Shown here: in pieces, positions 7,980 to 15,555 of the stretch
Numbering within the stretch: the stretch's first letter is position 1
Layout of the letters: each line of letters starts with the position of its first letter
NCBI GenBank assembly: GCA_002402275.1
Contig: DHFN01000162.1
Location: 1 to 25,931 of the forward strand
Length of the DNA: 25,931 nt
From: Anaerolineales bacterium UBA4823
GTDB lineage: Bacteria > Chloroflexota > Anaerolineae > Anaerolineales > UBA4823
Direction of reading: 5' to 3'
Translations under genes and position numbers: made by a program
The notes under the pieces: generated by a model
Database searches by the model: none
Told to the model about the DNA's origin: nothing
Seen by the model: only the letters and a program-made list of their open reading frames with translations

Positions 7980-8831
7980 TTATCCTTTATCAATTAATAC
8001 AACTCCAATTGATTGGGGACCTAAGATGTTATCCATGGTTTTATTCATTAATTGGAATTCGGTTTTTACCTTTGGAAATGAGGATTGAACCCGGTAATTG
8101 AGGTTTTTTTTGTCAGCCACTCCAATATCGCTGCCATAAGTTATCCCAATAAATTGGATCTGTTCAAATTCATTGGCATAATTTTGGATTACATCACCAA
8201 AACTTTTTATGGTTCGTATTTTTTGATAGGGCAGGATATGTCCTTTTTCAAGCAATATTAGAGGGTGAATTCCTAACAAATTCCCTACTAAAGCTTGATC
8301 TGCGTCAAGTAAACCTAATTCCTTTAAGTTTAATAGATCATAAATATAAATTAATGTGTATATATTAGGGATTTTGTTTATCAGATAATATTTTATCTGG
8401 GATAGATTTTTACCTGCTGCTATTTCTCTTGCGCAGACTTGAACCAGCCAGCCAACTCCCAATGAGATTGTTTGGGTGTCAATTATTTCAACATCTGCGG
8501 GAATAGTTATTTGATTTAATAGGGTTTCGATTTTTATTATTGCAGGGGAAAGGGTTCTTGCGGGAAGGATAAATAATAATTGATGGTATTCCTGTGAGAT
8601 GGTAAGGATAGTCTCGATATAATTTACATTTTGGGAATTGATCGAAATCAAATCCACTCCGGGAATTGGATTGCACTCTGAAGGAGTTCTTCTTAAGGTA
8701 TTGTCTCGAAATAATTCACCTCGGTCATCAGTATTTGTAACTAATGGCAGGACTTTAACATAACTTTGACCTGAAAAGCCACTCTGGGTAAATTGAGTGG
8801 TGTTATCCGTGATGATACAGGTTTGAGGCAT
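7980..8831 (-). CDS. DegV family protein (FakB-like fatty-acid binding protein), divergent
   Basis: DegV/FakB proteins present an acyl chain to the kinase FakA, producing acyl-phosphate. Seen: an N-terminal ITDNTTQ strand, then the DegV core IDTQTISLGVGWLV (about 120-133), the helix after it, and the second-domain block GNLLGIHPLILLEKGHI followed by the IRT motif. Length is normal at 283. Oddities: the usual TSQPS segment and the LSGTYQS lipid-contact segment are not recognisable (the equivalent region reads LPARTLSPAII), and the GRI motif is GLL. Lipid binding may therefore differ from characterised FakB proteins. It lies 48 nt after the FakA-like gene, which strongly suggests a partner role. 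No clear ribosome site precedes the ATG. Confidence 0.85.
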   Translation of the reverse strand: MPQTCIITDNTTQFTQSGFSGQSYVKVLPLVTNTDDRGELFRDNTLRRTPSECNPIPGVDLISINSQNVNYIETILTISQEYHQLLFILPARTLSPAIIKIETLLNQITIPADVEIIDTQTISLGVGWLVQVCAREIAAGKNLSQIKYYLINKIPNIYTLIYIYDLLNLKELGLLDADQALVGNLLGIHPLILLEKGHILPYQKIRTIKSFGDVIQNYANEFEQIQFIGITYGSDIGVADKKNLNYRVQSSFPKVKTEFQLMNKTMDNILGPQSIGVVLIDKG

Positions 8832-8879
8832 AATTAGTTTATTGTGGTGGTTTAAGGTCGAAAATGCCAGGTGTTCAAA

Positions 8880-10568
8880 TTACTCAATAGCGATAATAAA
8901 ATGATAATGCGGTTGACCACCATCTTGAACCTCTATCTCTTGATCAGGATAAGCAAATCGGATTTCATCTGCAATTTGGTTGGCTTCTTGCTTGGTTACA
9001 TCCTCACCATAGAATAAGGTAATCAGTTCAAAGTGATCTGCGTGAGCAATATGCAGTAAACCCAAAATTGATTCTTTCAATGTGGTTGTGGAAAGTACTA
9101 ATTTTCCATTGTGGAGGGAGATAAAATCACCTTCATTTGCTTTAACACCATCAATTTCAACACTGCGGGTTGCCCGGGTAATCTCTCCGGTTTCAACATT
9201 GAGCATGGCTTGTTCCATATCTTTTACAATCTCATCAAAATCCCCATGGGGTATCAATCTCATCATCGCTGCTAAACCTTGAGGTACAGATTGACTTGGG
9301 ATGACGGCTACCTTTTTTACAGTTAATGTTTTGGCAACGTCGGCGGTTCGAATGATATTTTTATTATTTGGGAGGATCACAATTTGATCTGTGGGTAAAT
9401 TTTCAAATGCTGAAAGGATTTCCTGAGTAGAGGGATTCATTGTCTGTCCGCCGTGGACAATGGCTGCTACACCTAAACTAGCAAAAACACGGGCGATTCC
9501 AGGACCTGGGGCAACTGCAACGGTGGCAATTTGTCCTGGTTCTACTCGTGACAGGGTGAGTTGACTGCCGGTGTTTTTTTGATCCAGCTGCTCCATCTGG
9601 GCAATTAAATTTTCCATTGCCACCTTCGTAAAAACACCCACTTTTTTTACATACTCGATTGGTTCATATTGTTTCCCGTCCGCTACATGAATATGTAAAC
9701 GGTAGATTCCATCACCCTCACCAAGCTGAATAGAGGTACCCATCTTTTCCAGATGATTATAAAATTCTTCAATATCAAATGAATTAAACGGACGGAAATC
9801 AATCACTACTTCAATATCCTGTCCTGGCTCGATTGTCTCCATACCTCGTTGAAGATTCATGGAAGCAATGGATGGAATAGTAGTAATTGGTGATTCCAAG
9901 GGGAGACCTTTAACATAACGTAGCATCCCTTCTAGGATAAAGAATAAGCCTTTGCCGCCTGAGTCTACTACACCGGCTTCTTTCAATACGGGTAATAACT
10001 CAGGGGTTCTTTTAACCGATTCATCAGCTGCTTCGACAATTTTTTCTAAAATATATTTTAAATCTTCTTTTTCTAGGATAGCCGTTTGGGCAGCTGTTGT
10101 TACATCTTTAATCACCGTTAGGATTGTCCCTTCAACAGGGCGTACAACCCCTTTATAGGCAGTATCGCGGGCAATTAATAAACCCTTGACAAAGTACTCA
10201 GCAGTCAATTCGTTGATATTATCCACCCCTCGAGCAAATCCACGCCAAATTTGGGAAAGAATCACACCAGAATTACCCCTTGCACCCATTAATGCACCAT
10301 GGGCTAGGGAGTGGATTATTTTTCCAAAATTTGTTTCATTGATAGTAAGAATTTCATCATAGGCAGCTTGCATGGTTAAGACCATGTTAGTCCCTGTATC
10401 ACCATCCGGAACCGGGAAAACGTTTAATGAATTTACAATTTGTTGGTTGGTCCGCAGCCAACTCAACCCAGCTTCGATATATTTTTTTAAAGCTTGCCCA
10501 TCCAATGGTGGTTTTATATTAAGCGGGTCAATTTCTACTTGCGTAGTTTGTTGATTCTCCAAATCCAT
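8880..10568 (-). CDS. fakA: DAK2-domain fatty acid kinase subunit (FakA/YloV-like)
   Basis: The family's characterised member, S. aureus FakA, phosphorylates fatty acids held by FakB, feeding phospholipid synthesis. The N-terminal DAK2/DhaL kinase domain (about 25-220) has PDGDTGTNM (54-62) with the Mg-binding Asp pair, ARGNSGVILSQ (96-106) and DSGGKGLFFILEGM. A middle domain (about 250-330) carries LHIHVAD with His292 and His294. A C-terminal DegV-like domain (about 340-562) has VAPGPGIARVFASLGV, HGGQTMNPS and LPNNKN. At 562 residues it is near the family length. The Cys that pairs with the two His in the FakA middle-domain metal site seems to be Val here (region EVVIDF). GAGGAG stands 9 nt before the ATG, and Asp23 is 33 nt upstream. 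Confidence 0.93.
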   Translation of the reverse strand: MDLENQQTTQVEIDPLNIKPPLDGQALKKYIEAGLSWLRTNQQIVNSLNVFPVPDGDTGTNMVLTMQAAYDEILTINETNFGKIIHSLAHGALMGARGNSGVILSQIWRGFARGVDNINELTAEYFVKGLLIARDTAYKGVVRPVEGTILTVIKDVTTAAQTAILEKEDLKYILEKIVEAADESVKRTPELLPVLKEAGVVDSGGKGLFFILEGMLRYVKGLPLESPITTIPSIASMNLQRGMETIEPGQDIEVVIDFRPFNSFDIEEFYNHLEKMGTSIQLGEGDGIYRLHIHVADGKQYEPIEYVKKVGVFTKVAMENLIAQMEQLDQKNTGSQLTLSRVEPGQIATVAVAPGPGIARVFASLGVAAIVHGGQTMNPSTQEILSAFENLPTDQIVILPNNKNIIRTADVAKTLTVKKVAVIPSQSVPQGLAAMMRLIPHGDFDEIVKDMEQAMLNVETGEITRATRSVEIDGVKANEGDFISLHNGKLVLSTTTLKESILGLLHIAHADHFELITLFYGEDVTKQEANQIADEIRFAYPDQEIEVQDGGQPHYHFIIAIE

Positions 10569-10601
10569 TTAAAAATACTCCTCTAAAATGATGTTCTACC
10601 G

Positions 10602-10958
10602 TTAATCTTCTTCGCTAATCCGCAAACCACGCACATGCACATTGACGGTTGAAACGGGTAATCCGATAGCTTTTTCTACCTGGTATCTCACTCCATCTTT
10701 AACACTAGAAGCTACTTGGGCGATACGAGTTCCATATTCCACGATAATATAAATATCAATATCAATATTCACCCCGTCGTAAGAAACGTCTATTCCAAAC
10801 TGGGGATCTTTCACTAAAGCATGACTAACCCCATTTAAAAAATTTTTATAAGCTAAACCAACCACTCCATAAGAGCGTAATGCTGCCTGATAGGCAATAG
10901 TGGCGATTGCACGCGGCGAAATTTGAATTGTGCCCAACGGAAGAAATTCTTGTGACAT
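10602..10958 (-). CDS. Asp23/Gls24 family envelope stress protein (YloU-like)
   Basis: A 118-residue Asp23/Gls24 (YloU) protein, normally cytosolic and membrane-associated, linked to alkaline or envelope stress and to the fatty-acid kinase locus. Visible family features: the opening GTIQISPRAIATIAYQAALRSYGVVGLA, here spanning residues 8-35 in two blocks, then a central D-V-x-I-D-I-Y-I-IVEYGT strand (about 75-88). The C-terminal VNVHVRGLRI is also present. GAGG precedes the ATG by 6 nt. It is the first gene of the fakA-fakB-recG-coaD block and is divergent from rpmB, as in Bacillus, where yloU-yloV sit beside rpmB. What it does here is not shown by the sequence. Confidence 0.93.
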   Translation of the reverse strand: MSQEFLPLGTIQISPRAIATIAYQAALRSYGVVGLAYKNFLNGVSHALVKDPQFGIDVSYDGVNIDIDIYIIVEYGTRIAQVASSVKDGVRYQVEKAIGLPVSTVNVHVRGLRISEED

Positions 10959-10985
10959 TCCAAACCTCTTTTATTTTTAGTGATT

Positions 10986-10995
10986 CCTTGCAAGG
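10986..10995. promoter_or_regulatory. Palindrome CCTTGCAAGG over the rpmB -35 box
   Basis: A perfect 10-nt palindrome whose centre contains the TTGCAA -35 element of the rpmB promoter. It lies 28-37 nt before the Asp23 start on the other strand. It could be an operator controlling the divergent pair, or simply coincide with the promoter. Confidence 0.3.
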
Positions 10996-11016
10996 CTATT
11001 AAATGTATGGTATGAT
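10988..11016 (+). promoter_or_regulatory. rpmB promoter
   Basis: TTGCAA (10988-10993) and TATGAT (11011-11016) are separated by 17 nt, and the -10 box is preceded by TGG, an extended -10. The predicted transcript start is near 11023, leaving a 46-nt leader with AAGGATG about 10 nt before the rpmB ATG. Confidence 0.7.
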
Positions 11017-11068
11017 TTTACCGCTTAATTAGAGACTGAGCTCTAAATCAATTTAAGGATGTGATGAT

Positions 11069-11251
11069 ATGGCTAAATGTGCGCATTGTGGGAAAAAGAC
11101 AACTTTCGGGAAAAACCGTCCTTGGTCGAAGAAAGCTACTATTCGAACCTACCGTCCAAATCTGCAGGTTGTGACGGTGAATGAGAATGGTAGAAAAGTA
11201 CATTTGGTATTGTGTGCGAAGTGCATTCGCAATTTGTCCAAGGTAGATTAA
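11069..11251 (+). CDS. rpmB: 50S ribosomal protein L28, zinc-ribbon form
   Basis: A 60-residue basic ribosomal protein of the large subunit. It has the zinc-binding (C+) form of L28: Cys4 and Cys7 (CAHC) near the N-terminus and Cys49 and Cys52 (CAKC) near the C-terminus. Conserved family parts are KTTFGKNRPWSKKATIR and RPNLQVVTVNENGR. The usual SHANNKTKR-type loop is replaced by this shorter arginine/lysine segment. It is a single-gene unit with promoter at 10988-11016 and terminator at 11278-11306, divergent from Asp23-fakA as in many bacteria. Small size, a good ribosome site and the terminator confirm the gene. Confidence 0.96.
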   Translation: MAKCAHCGKKTTFGKNRPWSKKATIRTYRPNLQVVTVNENGRKVHLVLCAKCIRNLSKVD

Positions 11252-11277
11252 TTCTTCTTTTTCCATTTTTATCACTG

Positions 11278-11306
11278 AAATCACGGTTTGTTCCGTGATT
11301 TTTTTT
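11278..11306 (+). terminator. Rho-independent terminator of rpmB
   Basis: A perfect 9-bp stem, AAATCACGG (11278-11286) with CCGTGATTT (11293-11301), has a 6-nt loop. A run of eight T residues (11299-11306) overlaps the 3' arm. It starts 27 nt after the rpmB stop codon. Confidence 0.92.
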
Positions 11307-11382
11307 AATCCTCTGAATGATAATCTGACTATAAATACTTGACAAGTACTTCTCTCTTGTCTCCATTCAATGATTTGATAGA

Positions 11383-12489
11383 CTATTGGTAAAGATAATA
11401 TACCCAAATCCAAAGTGGAACCAATCCAACTAAAGTAAGAACAGCTAGTAATCCCAAAAAAACTGTTACCCAATCAATTGCCAATGGGTTTTCTTCTTGG
11501 TATTTATCAGATAATCGAATTTGTTGTTCAAGTGGTTGTTCAATGGGAGGCTGAAATGCTGGTGTAGTTGTTTCTGAAGGAATATAAAGGTTACCCTCAA
11601 AAGTTTGGGTTGGAACAAGTGTACTTGGGCTTTCTTCCATCTGGGAATTAGAAGAATTATTATAGAGATCGGTCTGGAGCTTCACTAAAACTTGTCCTAA
11701 TTGGTCAGCAGTTCTATACCGTGCTGAGGGCTCTTTAGATAAGACTTTTAATAGAATCAATTCCAATGTTGGTGGAATAGCCGGATTATATCGGCTAGGG
11801 GGTGGGGGCGGATCTTCACGATGACAGCGAGCTAATTCCTCAGCGGTTGTCCCAGTAAAGGGCAATTGACCGGTCAGCATTTCATAACAAACTATCCCTA
11901 ATGAATAGACATCTGAAGCGGGTGATGGTGCCAATCCTGCAGCTTGTTCAGGTGAAAAATACTGGGGAGAACCCCAGACTACATCACTTTTCTCTTCTGG
12001 CTGGATAGTTGCAAGGGCTCGGGCAATCCCAAAATCGGTGACTTTTAACCTTTGATCGGGGGTGATAATGAAATTTTGAGATTTTATATCGCAATGGACA
12101 ATCCCAGAACGATGAGCAAAGCCAACCCCTGCACAAGCTTGGATCATCAGTGCCAGAGTTTCCCGGACCGAAAAGTAGCCACGCTGTTGGAGCAGTGTTT
12201 TTAAATCTTTTCCAGGGATATATTCCATCACAATGAAAAGTCGGTCATGGTCATACCCAAAATCGTGGACAGTTACGATATTGGGATGAGAGAGATTGGC
12301 TGCCGAGCGGGCTTCCTGACGAAAACGTTCTCGAAAAGCTTCATTTGGAGAATATTTTTCTCGGAGAATTTTAATGGCAACATCACGATCCAGCATTTGA
12401 TCATGGGCGCGGTAAACCACCGCCATTCCACCGGAACCGAGGCGTTCTAATAATTCGTAGCGATTATTTAGAGTAACTGATGATGTCAT
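11383..12489 (-). CDS. Ser/Thr protein kinase, tail-anchored, non-RD
   Basis: A Hanks-type (eukaryotic-like) protein kinase. The kinase domain spans about 11-275, with Gly-loop LGSGGMAVVY (17-26), Lys40, catalytic loop HCDIKSQN (132-139) and DFG (152-154). An SPE takes the place of APE at 179-181. The usual HRD arginine is Cys133, so this is a non-RD kinase and may not need activation-loop phosphorylation (inference from family knowledge). A low-complexity linker (about 280-340) follows, then one membrane helix at about 344-366. That leaves essentially no external domain: no PASTA or other sensor. It is divergent from the Ca2+/H+ antiporter, with only 35 nt between start codons. No good ribosome site precedes the ATG. 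A TAGAAT box ends 9 nt before the ATG, so a very short leader is possible. Confidence 0.93.
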   Translation of the reverse strand: MTSSVTLNNRYELLERLGSGGMAVVYRAHDQMLDRDVAIKILREKYSPNEAFRERFRQEARSAANLSHPNIVTVHDFGYDHDRLFIVMEYIPGKDLKTLLQQRGYFSVRETLALMIQACAGVGFAHRSGIVHCDIKSQNFIITPDQRLKVTDFGIARALATIQPEEKSDVVWGSPQYFSPEQAAGLAPSPASDVYSLGIVCYEMLTGQLPFTGTTAEELARCHREDPPPPPSRYNPAIPPTLELILLKVLSKEPSARYRTADQLGQVLVKLQTDLYNNSSNSQMEESPSTLVPTQTFEGNLYIPSETTTPAFQPPIEQPLEQQIRLSDKYQEENPLAIDWVTVFLGLLAVLTLVGLVPLWIWVYYLYQ

Positions 12490-12518
12490 TTCCGATAAAT
12501 TCTATTTTATGATATGAT
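12490..12518 (+). promoter_or_regulatory. Putative leaderless promoter of the Ca2+/H+ antiporter gene
   Basis: TTCCGA (12490-12495) and TATGAT (12513-12518) are 17 nt apart; a second TATGAT overlaps at 12508-12513. The start codon at 12525 begins 6 nt after the -10 box, so transcription should start at or next to the A of ATG. No ribosome site exists. The 12-mer TATGATTTTACC (12513-12524) is identical to 11011-11022 in the rpmB promoter. Confidence 0.5.
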
Positions 12519-12524
12519 TTTACC

Positions 12525-13604
12525 ATGAAGACATTCATCTCAAAACAACCCCTTTTGTTACTCTTATTGTTTCTTCCGGTTGCAATTTTAAGCGAAATAG
12601 TCCATTGGCCAGTTGCCTGGACTTTTAGTTTATCTGCGATAGCGATCATCCCCTTAGCGGGATTGATTGGTGATTCAACTGAGAACCTCACTTATTATAC
12701 AGGTCCACGGATTGGTGGATTATTGAATGCAACTTTTGGAAACGCTGCAGAATTAATTATTACCATAGCAGCCATCCGTCAAGGACTCTTAGAATTAGTA
12801 AAAGCATCCCTCACTGGTTCTATCTTAGGAAATTTATTACTGGTGTTGGGGATGGCAATTTTGTTGGGAGGAATTCGAAACAAAGATCAACATTTCGACC
12901 GGCGGGCGGCTAGCCGGAATGCCATAATGTTGGTGCTTACAGTCCTGATATTGCTCATCCCATCATTGTTGAGCCATTATATAGGGGTAACCAATCCAAA
13001 ACCAAGTCCTAAGGTGGAAGCCTTAAGTTTGGGAGTAGCTGCAATCATGATCGTCCTTTATATTCTCAATCTGATTTTTGGATTTTCTACTCCTAATCAA
13101 GAGATGGAACAGGAGAGCGAGAGAGAAAATAAGGAAACGAAATCCGTTTGGTCTCGTAAAACATCCATTGCTGTATTACTTTTAGCAACGGTGGGGGTGG
13201 CAATTATGTCTGAAATTTTAGTGCAAACGGTTGAGCCACTGGTTAAGGATTTTGGTTTATCAGAGTTTTTTATTGGTGTGATCTTTATTCCCTTGATAGG
13301 CAATGTGGCTGAACATCTTGTAGCAGTTCAGATGGCGTACAAAAATCAGATGACATTGAGTGTGGAAATTGCAATTTCTTCAAGCCTACAAATTGCATTT
13401 TTTGTAGCTCCCTTATTGGTTTTCCTTAGTTTGTGGATTGGTAATCCTTTGACATTGGTCTTTAATCAATTTGAGCTCCTGGCATTAATTGCCGGAGTGC
13501 TTATTACTGCCTTAGTATCCGAGGATGGAGAATCGAATTGGTTCGAGGGAACTGAATTATTAGCGATATACTTGGTGCTTGGTTTGGCATTTTACCTGTT
13601 GTAG
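12525..13604 (+). CDS. cax: Calcium/proton exchanger (CaCA superfamily, CAX type)
   Basis: A 359-residue inner-membrane antiporter expelling Ca2+ in exchange for H+. It has about 11 hydrophobic helices in two related halves, joined by an acidic loop (NQEMEQESERENKE, about 191-204). The two cation-binding alpha repeats are FGNAAELIITI (71-81, Glu76) and IGNVAEHLVAVQ (258-269, Glu263), followed by the conserved SLTGSILGNLLLVLG and SSSLQIAFFVAP. The length fits the CAX family (350-400). The ATG at 12525 has no ribosome site and sits at the predicted transcript start, consistent with a leaderless mRNA. The SH3-domain gene follows after 8 nt and is probably co-transcribed. Confidence 0.95.
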   Translation: MKTFISKQPLLLLLLFLPVAILSEIVHWPVAWTFSLSAIAIIPLAGLIGDSTENLTYYTGPRIGGLLNATFGNAAELIITIAAIRQGLLELVKASLTGSILGNLLLVLGMAILLGGIRNKDQHFDRRAASRNAIMLVLTVLILLIPSLLSHYIGVTNPKPSPKVEALSLGVAAIMIVLYILNLIFGFSTPNQEMEQESERENKETKSVWSRKTSIAVLLLATVGVAIMSEILVQTVEPLVKDFGLSEFFIGVIFIPLIGNVAEHLVAVQMAYKNQMTLSVEIAISSSLQIAFFVAPLLVFLSLWIGNPLTLVFNQFELLALIAGVLITALVSEDGESNWFEGTELLAIYLVLGLAFYLL

Positions 13605-13612
13605 GCACAAGC

Positions 13613-14116
13613 GTGGATGCAGATAATTATCGAAAACCAAAACAAAGAATTTCATTGAAATGGGGATTGATTAGTGCACTTGGAATTGCTGGTGTATTCT
13701 TTATTCTATTTTGGGGGATAATTCTACTCAAACCAGCAAATCCAACAATGGAATACCCTACCGCAGTGCTTCAAATCATTGTTGCCCCAACTTTTACTGT
13801 AACCCCTCAAGCGACATCCACCCCTCAATTTCCAAACAACAATGGGGAGTCGCAATCCTCGACCAGCGATACGCCCATTTACCTTGGTGATTTCGTGGCG
13901 ATATCGGGGACACTGGGGGATGGTTTACGATTACGCTCGAAACCTAGCTTAGATGGAGAAGTTGAATTTATAGCGTATGAGGGTGAGGTCTTTAAAGTAG
14001 ATGATGGCCCAAAAGAAAATTCTGGTTATAATTGGTGGCATTTAACAGCACCTTATGATGAGAGTGTCCAGGGTTGGGCAGTGGAAAATTATCTAAAACC
14101 GGTTCAACAACCTTAA
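13613..14116 (+). CDS. Membrane-anchored bacterial SH3 (SH3b) domain protein
   Basis: A 167-residue protein with a basic N-terminus, one membrane helix (about 17-39) and a Pro/Thr/Ser-rich external linker (about 40-90). A C-terminal SH3b domain follows (about 92-163), with the hallmark GLRLRSKPSLDGEV, a GEVF turn, WWHL and GWAVENYL. SH3b domains usually bind cell-wall or other surface material, so the domain is predicted to lie outside the membrane. The start is GTG at 13613, only 8 nt after the antiporter stop codon, which suggests translational coupling; no in-frame ATG is near. It converges on the NarL-type regulator, with 13 nt between stop codons and no clear terminator. The ligand is unknown. 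Confidence 0.85.
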   Translation: MDADNYRKPKQRISLKWGLISALGIAGVFFILFWGIILLKPANPTMEYPTAVLQIIVAPTFTVTPQATSTPQFPNNNGESQSSTSDTPIYLGDFVAISGTLGDGLRLRSKPSLDGEVEFIAYEGEVFKVDDGPKENSGYNWWHLTAPYDESVQGWAVENYLKPVQQP

Positions 14117-14129
14117 AAATATAACTAAA

Positions 14130-14783
14130 TCATAAATAATCCCGCAGGTTGTGTTCAACAGCATAAGCAGCTGCTTCAGCTCGGTTGCTTACCCCTAACT
14201 TAGACAAAATACTACTGACATAATTCCGCACGGTTCCTTCACCTAAAAAGAGCGACTTGGCTATTTCTCGATTGGTTTTCCCCTCTGAAACGAGGAGAAG
14301 GACATGCCGTTCTTGTTGAGTTAATGTAGAGAAAGCGGAAGCTTCTTCTTCTTTGGCTGCTTTTCGCACCTCTTGGAAAATACGTTGGGTAACTGCTGGA
14401 TCTAGAAGGGCTTCTCCGCGTCCAACTGCTTCGATAGCGCGAACCAAATCCTCCCCTCCAATTTGTTTTAAAACATAACCCGATGCGCCGGCCCTAATTG
14501 CAGAGAATAGCATTTCATCCTCCGCATAGGAAGTCAACATGATAACCCGGGTTTTGGGGTATTTCTCGGCTATTTCTTCACACGCCTCGATACCAGAACC
14601 TCCCGGAAGGCGAATATCCATCACGACTACATCGGGAGCATGGGAAGCAACCTTTTCAAGAGCCTCTTTTGCTGTGCTGGCTTCTGCTACGACCTCGAAA
14701 TTGGGATGGCGGTCTAGCAATGATTTCAAACCCAGTCTGACTACTTCATGGTCATCAACCAATAAAATGCGTTGTTTTGTCAT
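14130..14783 (-). CDS. NarL/DosR-type response regulator
   Basis: A DNA-binding response regulator. The receiver domain (about 5-120) has the acidic pair Asp10-Asp11, phosphoacceptor Asp56 (VVVMDIRLPG), Thr84 and Lys106. A short linker leads to a LuxR/NarL helix-turn-helix (about 153-215) with LTQQERHVLLLVSEGKTNREIA and the recognition helix region GTVRNYVSSIL. It has 217 residues, the same length as M. tuberculosis DosR, with a similar C-terminus. However, the two DosR threonines known to be phosphorylated by a Ser/Thr kinase (T198, T205) correspond to Ala and Val here. It is the last gene of a five-gene unit with the propeller kinase and PP2C, 18 nt after the OmpR-type regulator. No histidine kinase is encoded in the window. 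Confidence 0.95.
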   Translation of the reverse strand: MTKQRILLVDDHEVVRLGLKSLLDRHPNFEVVAEASTAKEALEKVASHAPDVVVMDIRLPGGSGIEACEEIAEKYPKTRVIMLTSYAEDEMLFSAIRAGASGYVLKQIGGEDLVRAIEAVGRGEALLDPAVTQRIFQEVRKAAKEEEASAFSTLTQQERHVLLLVSEGKTNREIAKSLFLGEGTVRNYVSSILSKLGVSNRAEAAAYAVEHNLRDYL

Positions 14784-14801
14784 TCATCCTCCGCATAGAT
14801 G

Positions 14802-15551
14802 TTAATTATTCTCGTCTAGTTTAGTTGTGCTATCCTGCCGCCGGCGAAAATCCACAAACCGATAACCAATACCTCGTTCGGTTAAGATATATTGGGGGTT
14901 AGCAGGGTCTTTCTCAATTTTTTTTCGTAAATAATTGATATATAACCGAACATAATGGGGTTCGTCTCGGTATTCATAACCCCATACTTTTGATAGAAGT
15001 TGATCATGAGTAACCACCCAACCAGCATTTTGAACCAAATGGTAAAGCAGTCGGTATTCAGTAGGTCGAAGCTGGATGAGTTGACCATCTACCCATACTT
15101 CATGGCGGTCAAAATCTAATTTAAGACGATCGTCCACCTCAATTACTCCATGAGTTCCAGAAGTTGCAGTTTCTGTTCGCCTTAATACTGCTCGAACACG
15201 GCTCACTAATTCACGTGGACTGAAAGGTTTAGTTATATAATCATCAGCCCCTAATTCAAGTCCACGAACCCGGTCTTCTTCTTCTCCCTTAGCAGTCAAC
15301 ATGATCACCGGTACGGTGCTGGTCTCACGAATGATTTTCAGGACCTCAAAACCATCAAGATCAGGCAACATGACATCTAATAATACCAGATCGGGAAGTA
15401 GGCTCCTTACTTTATCTATTGCCTGCATGCCGCGATAAGCTTCACTGACGATGAATCCATCATGCTCGAGATTCAAACGAATGAAGCGAACCATTCGCTC
15501 TTCATCGTCAACAACTAATATATGCCGATTTTTTATTCGGGTTTCATCCAT
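14802..15551 (-). CDS. OmpR/PhoB-type response regulator
   Basis: A 249-residue transcription factor. The receiver domain (about 10-125) has Asp15-Asp16 (VVDDEE), phosphoacceptor Asp59 (LVLLDVMLPD), Thr86 and Lys108. The winged-helix DNA-binding domain (about 135-235) has LRPTEYRLLYHLVQNAG, the recognition helix DEPHYVRLYINYLRKKIE and the wing TERGIGYRF. GAGGGAG stands 7 nt before the ATG and overlaps the last codons of the 80-residue gene upstream (4 nt gap), so the two are translationally coupled. Receiver residues are intact, so aspartate phosphorylation is possible. The partner kinase is not in this window; control by the Ser/Thr kinase of the same operon is an inference. Confidence 0.96.
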   Translation of the reverse strand: MDETRIKNRHILVVDDEERMVRFIRLNLEHDGFIVSEAYRGMQAIDKVRSLLPDLVLLDVMLPDLDGFEVLKIIRETSTVPVIMLTAKGEEEDRVRGLELGADDYITKPFSPRELVSRVRAVLRRTETATSGTHGVIEVDDRLKLDFDRHEVWVDGQLIQLRPTEYRLLYHLVQNAGWVVTHDQLLSKVWGYEYRDEPHYVRLYINYLRKKIEKDPANPQYILTERGIGYRFVDFRRRQDSTTKLDENN

Positions 15552-15555
15552 ATTA

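Noticed and set aside
11048..11473. Minus-strand open frame of 141 codons across rpmB
   Set aside because: It overlaps rpmB, its terminator and the end of the kinase gene, and has no domain. rpmB on the other strand is certain.
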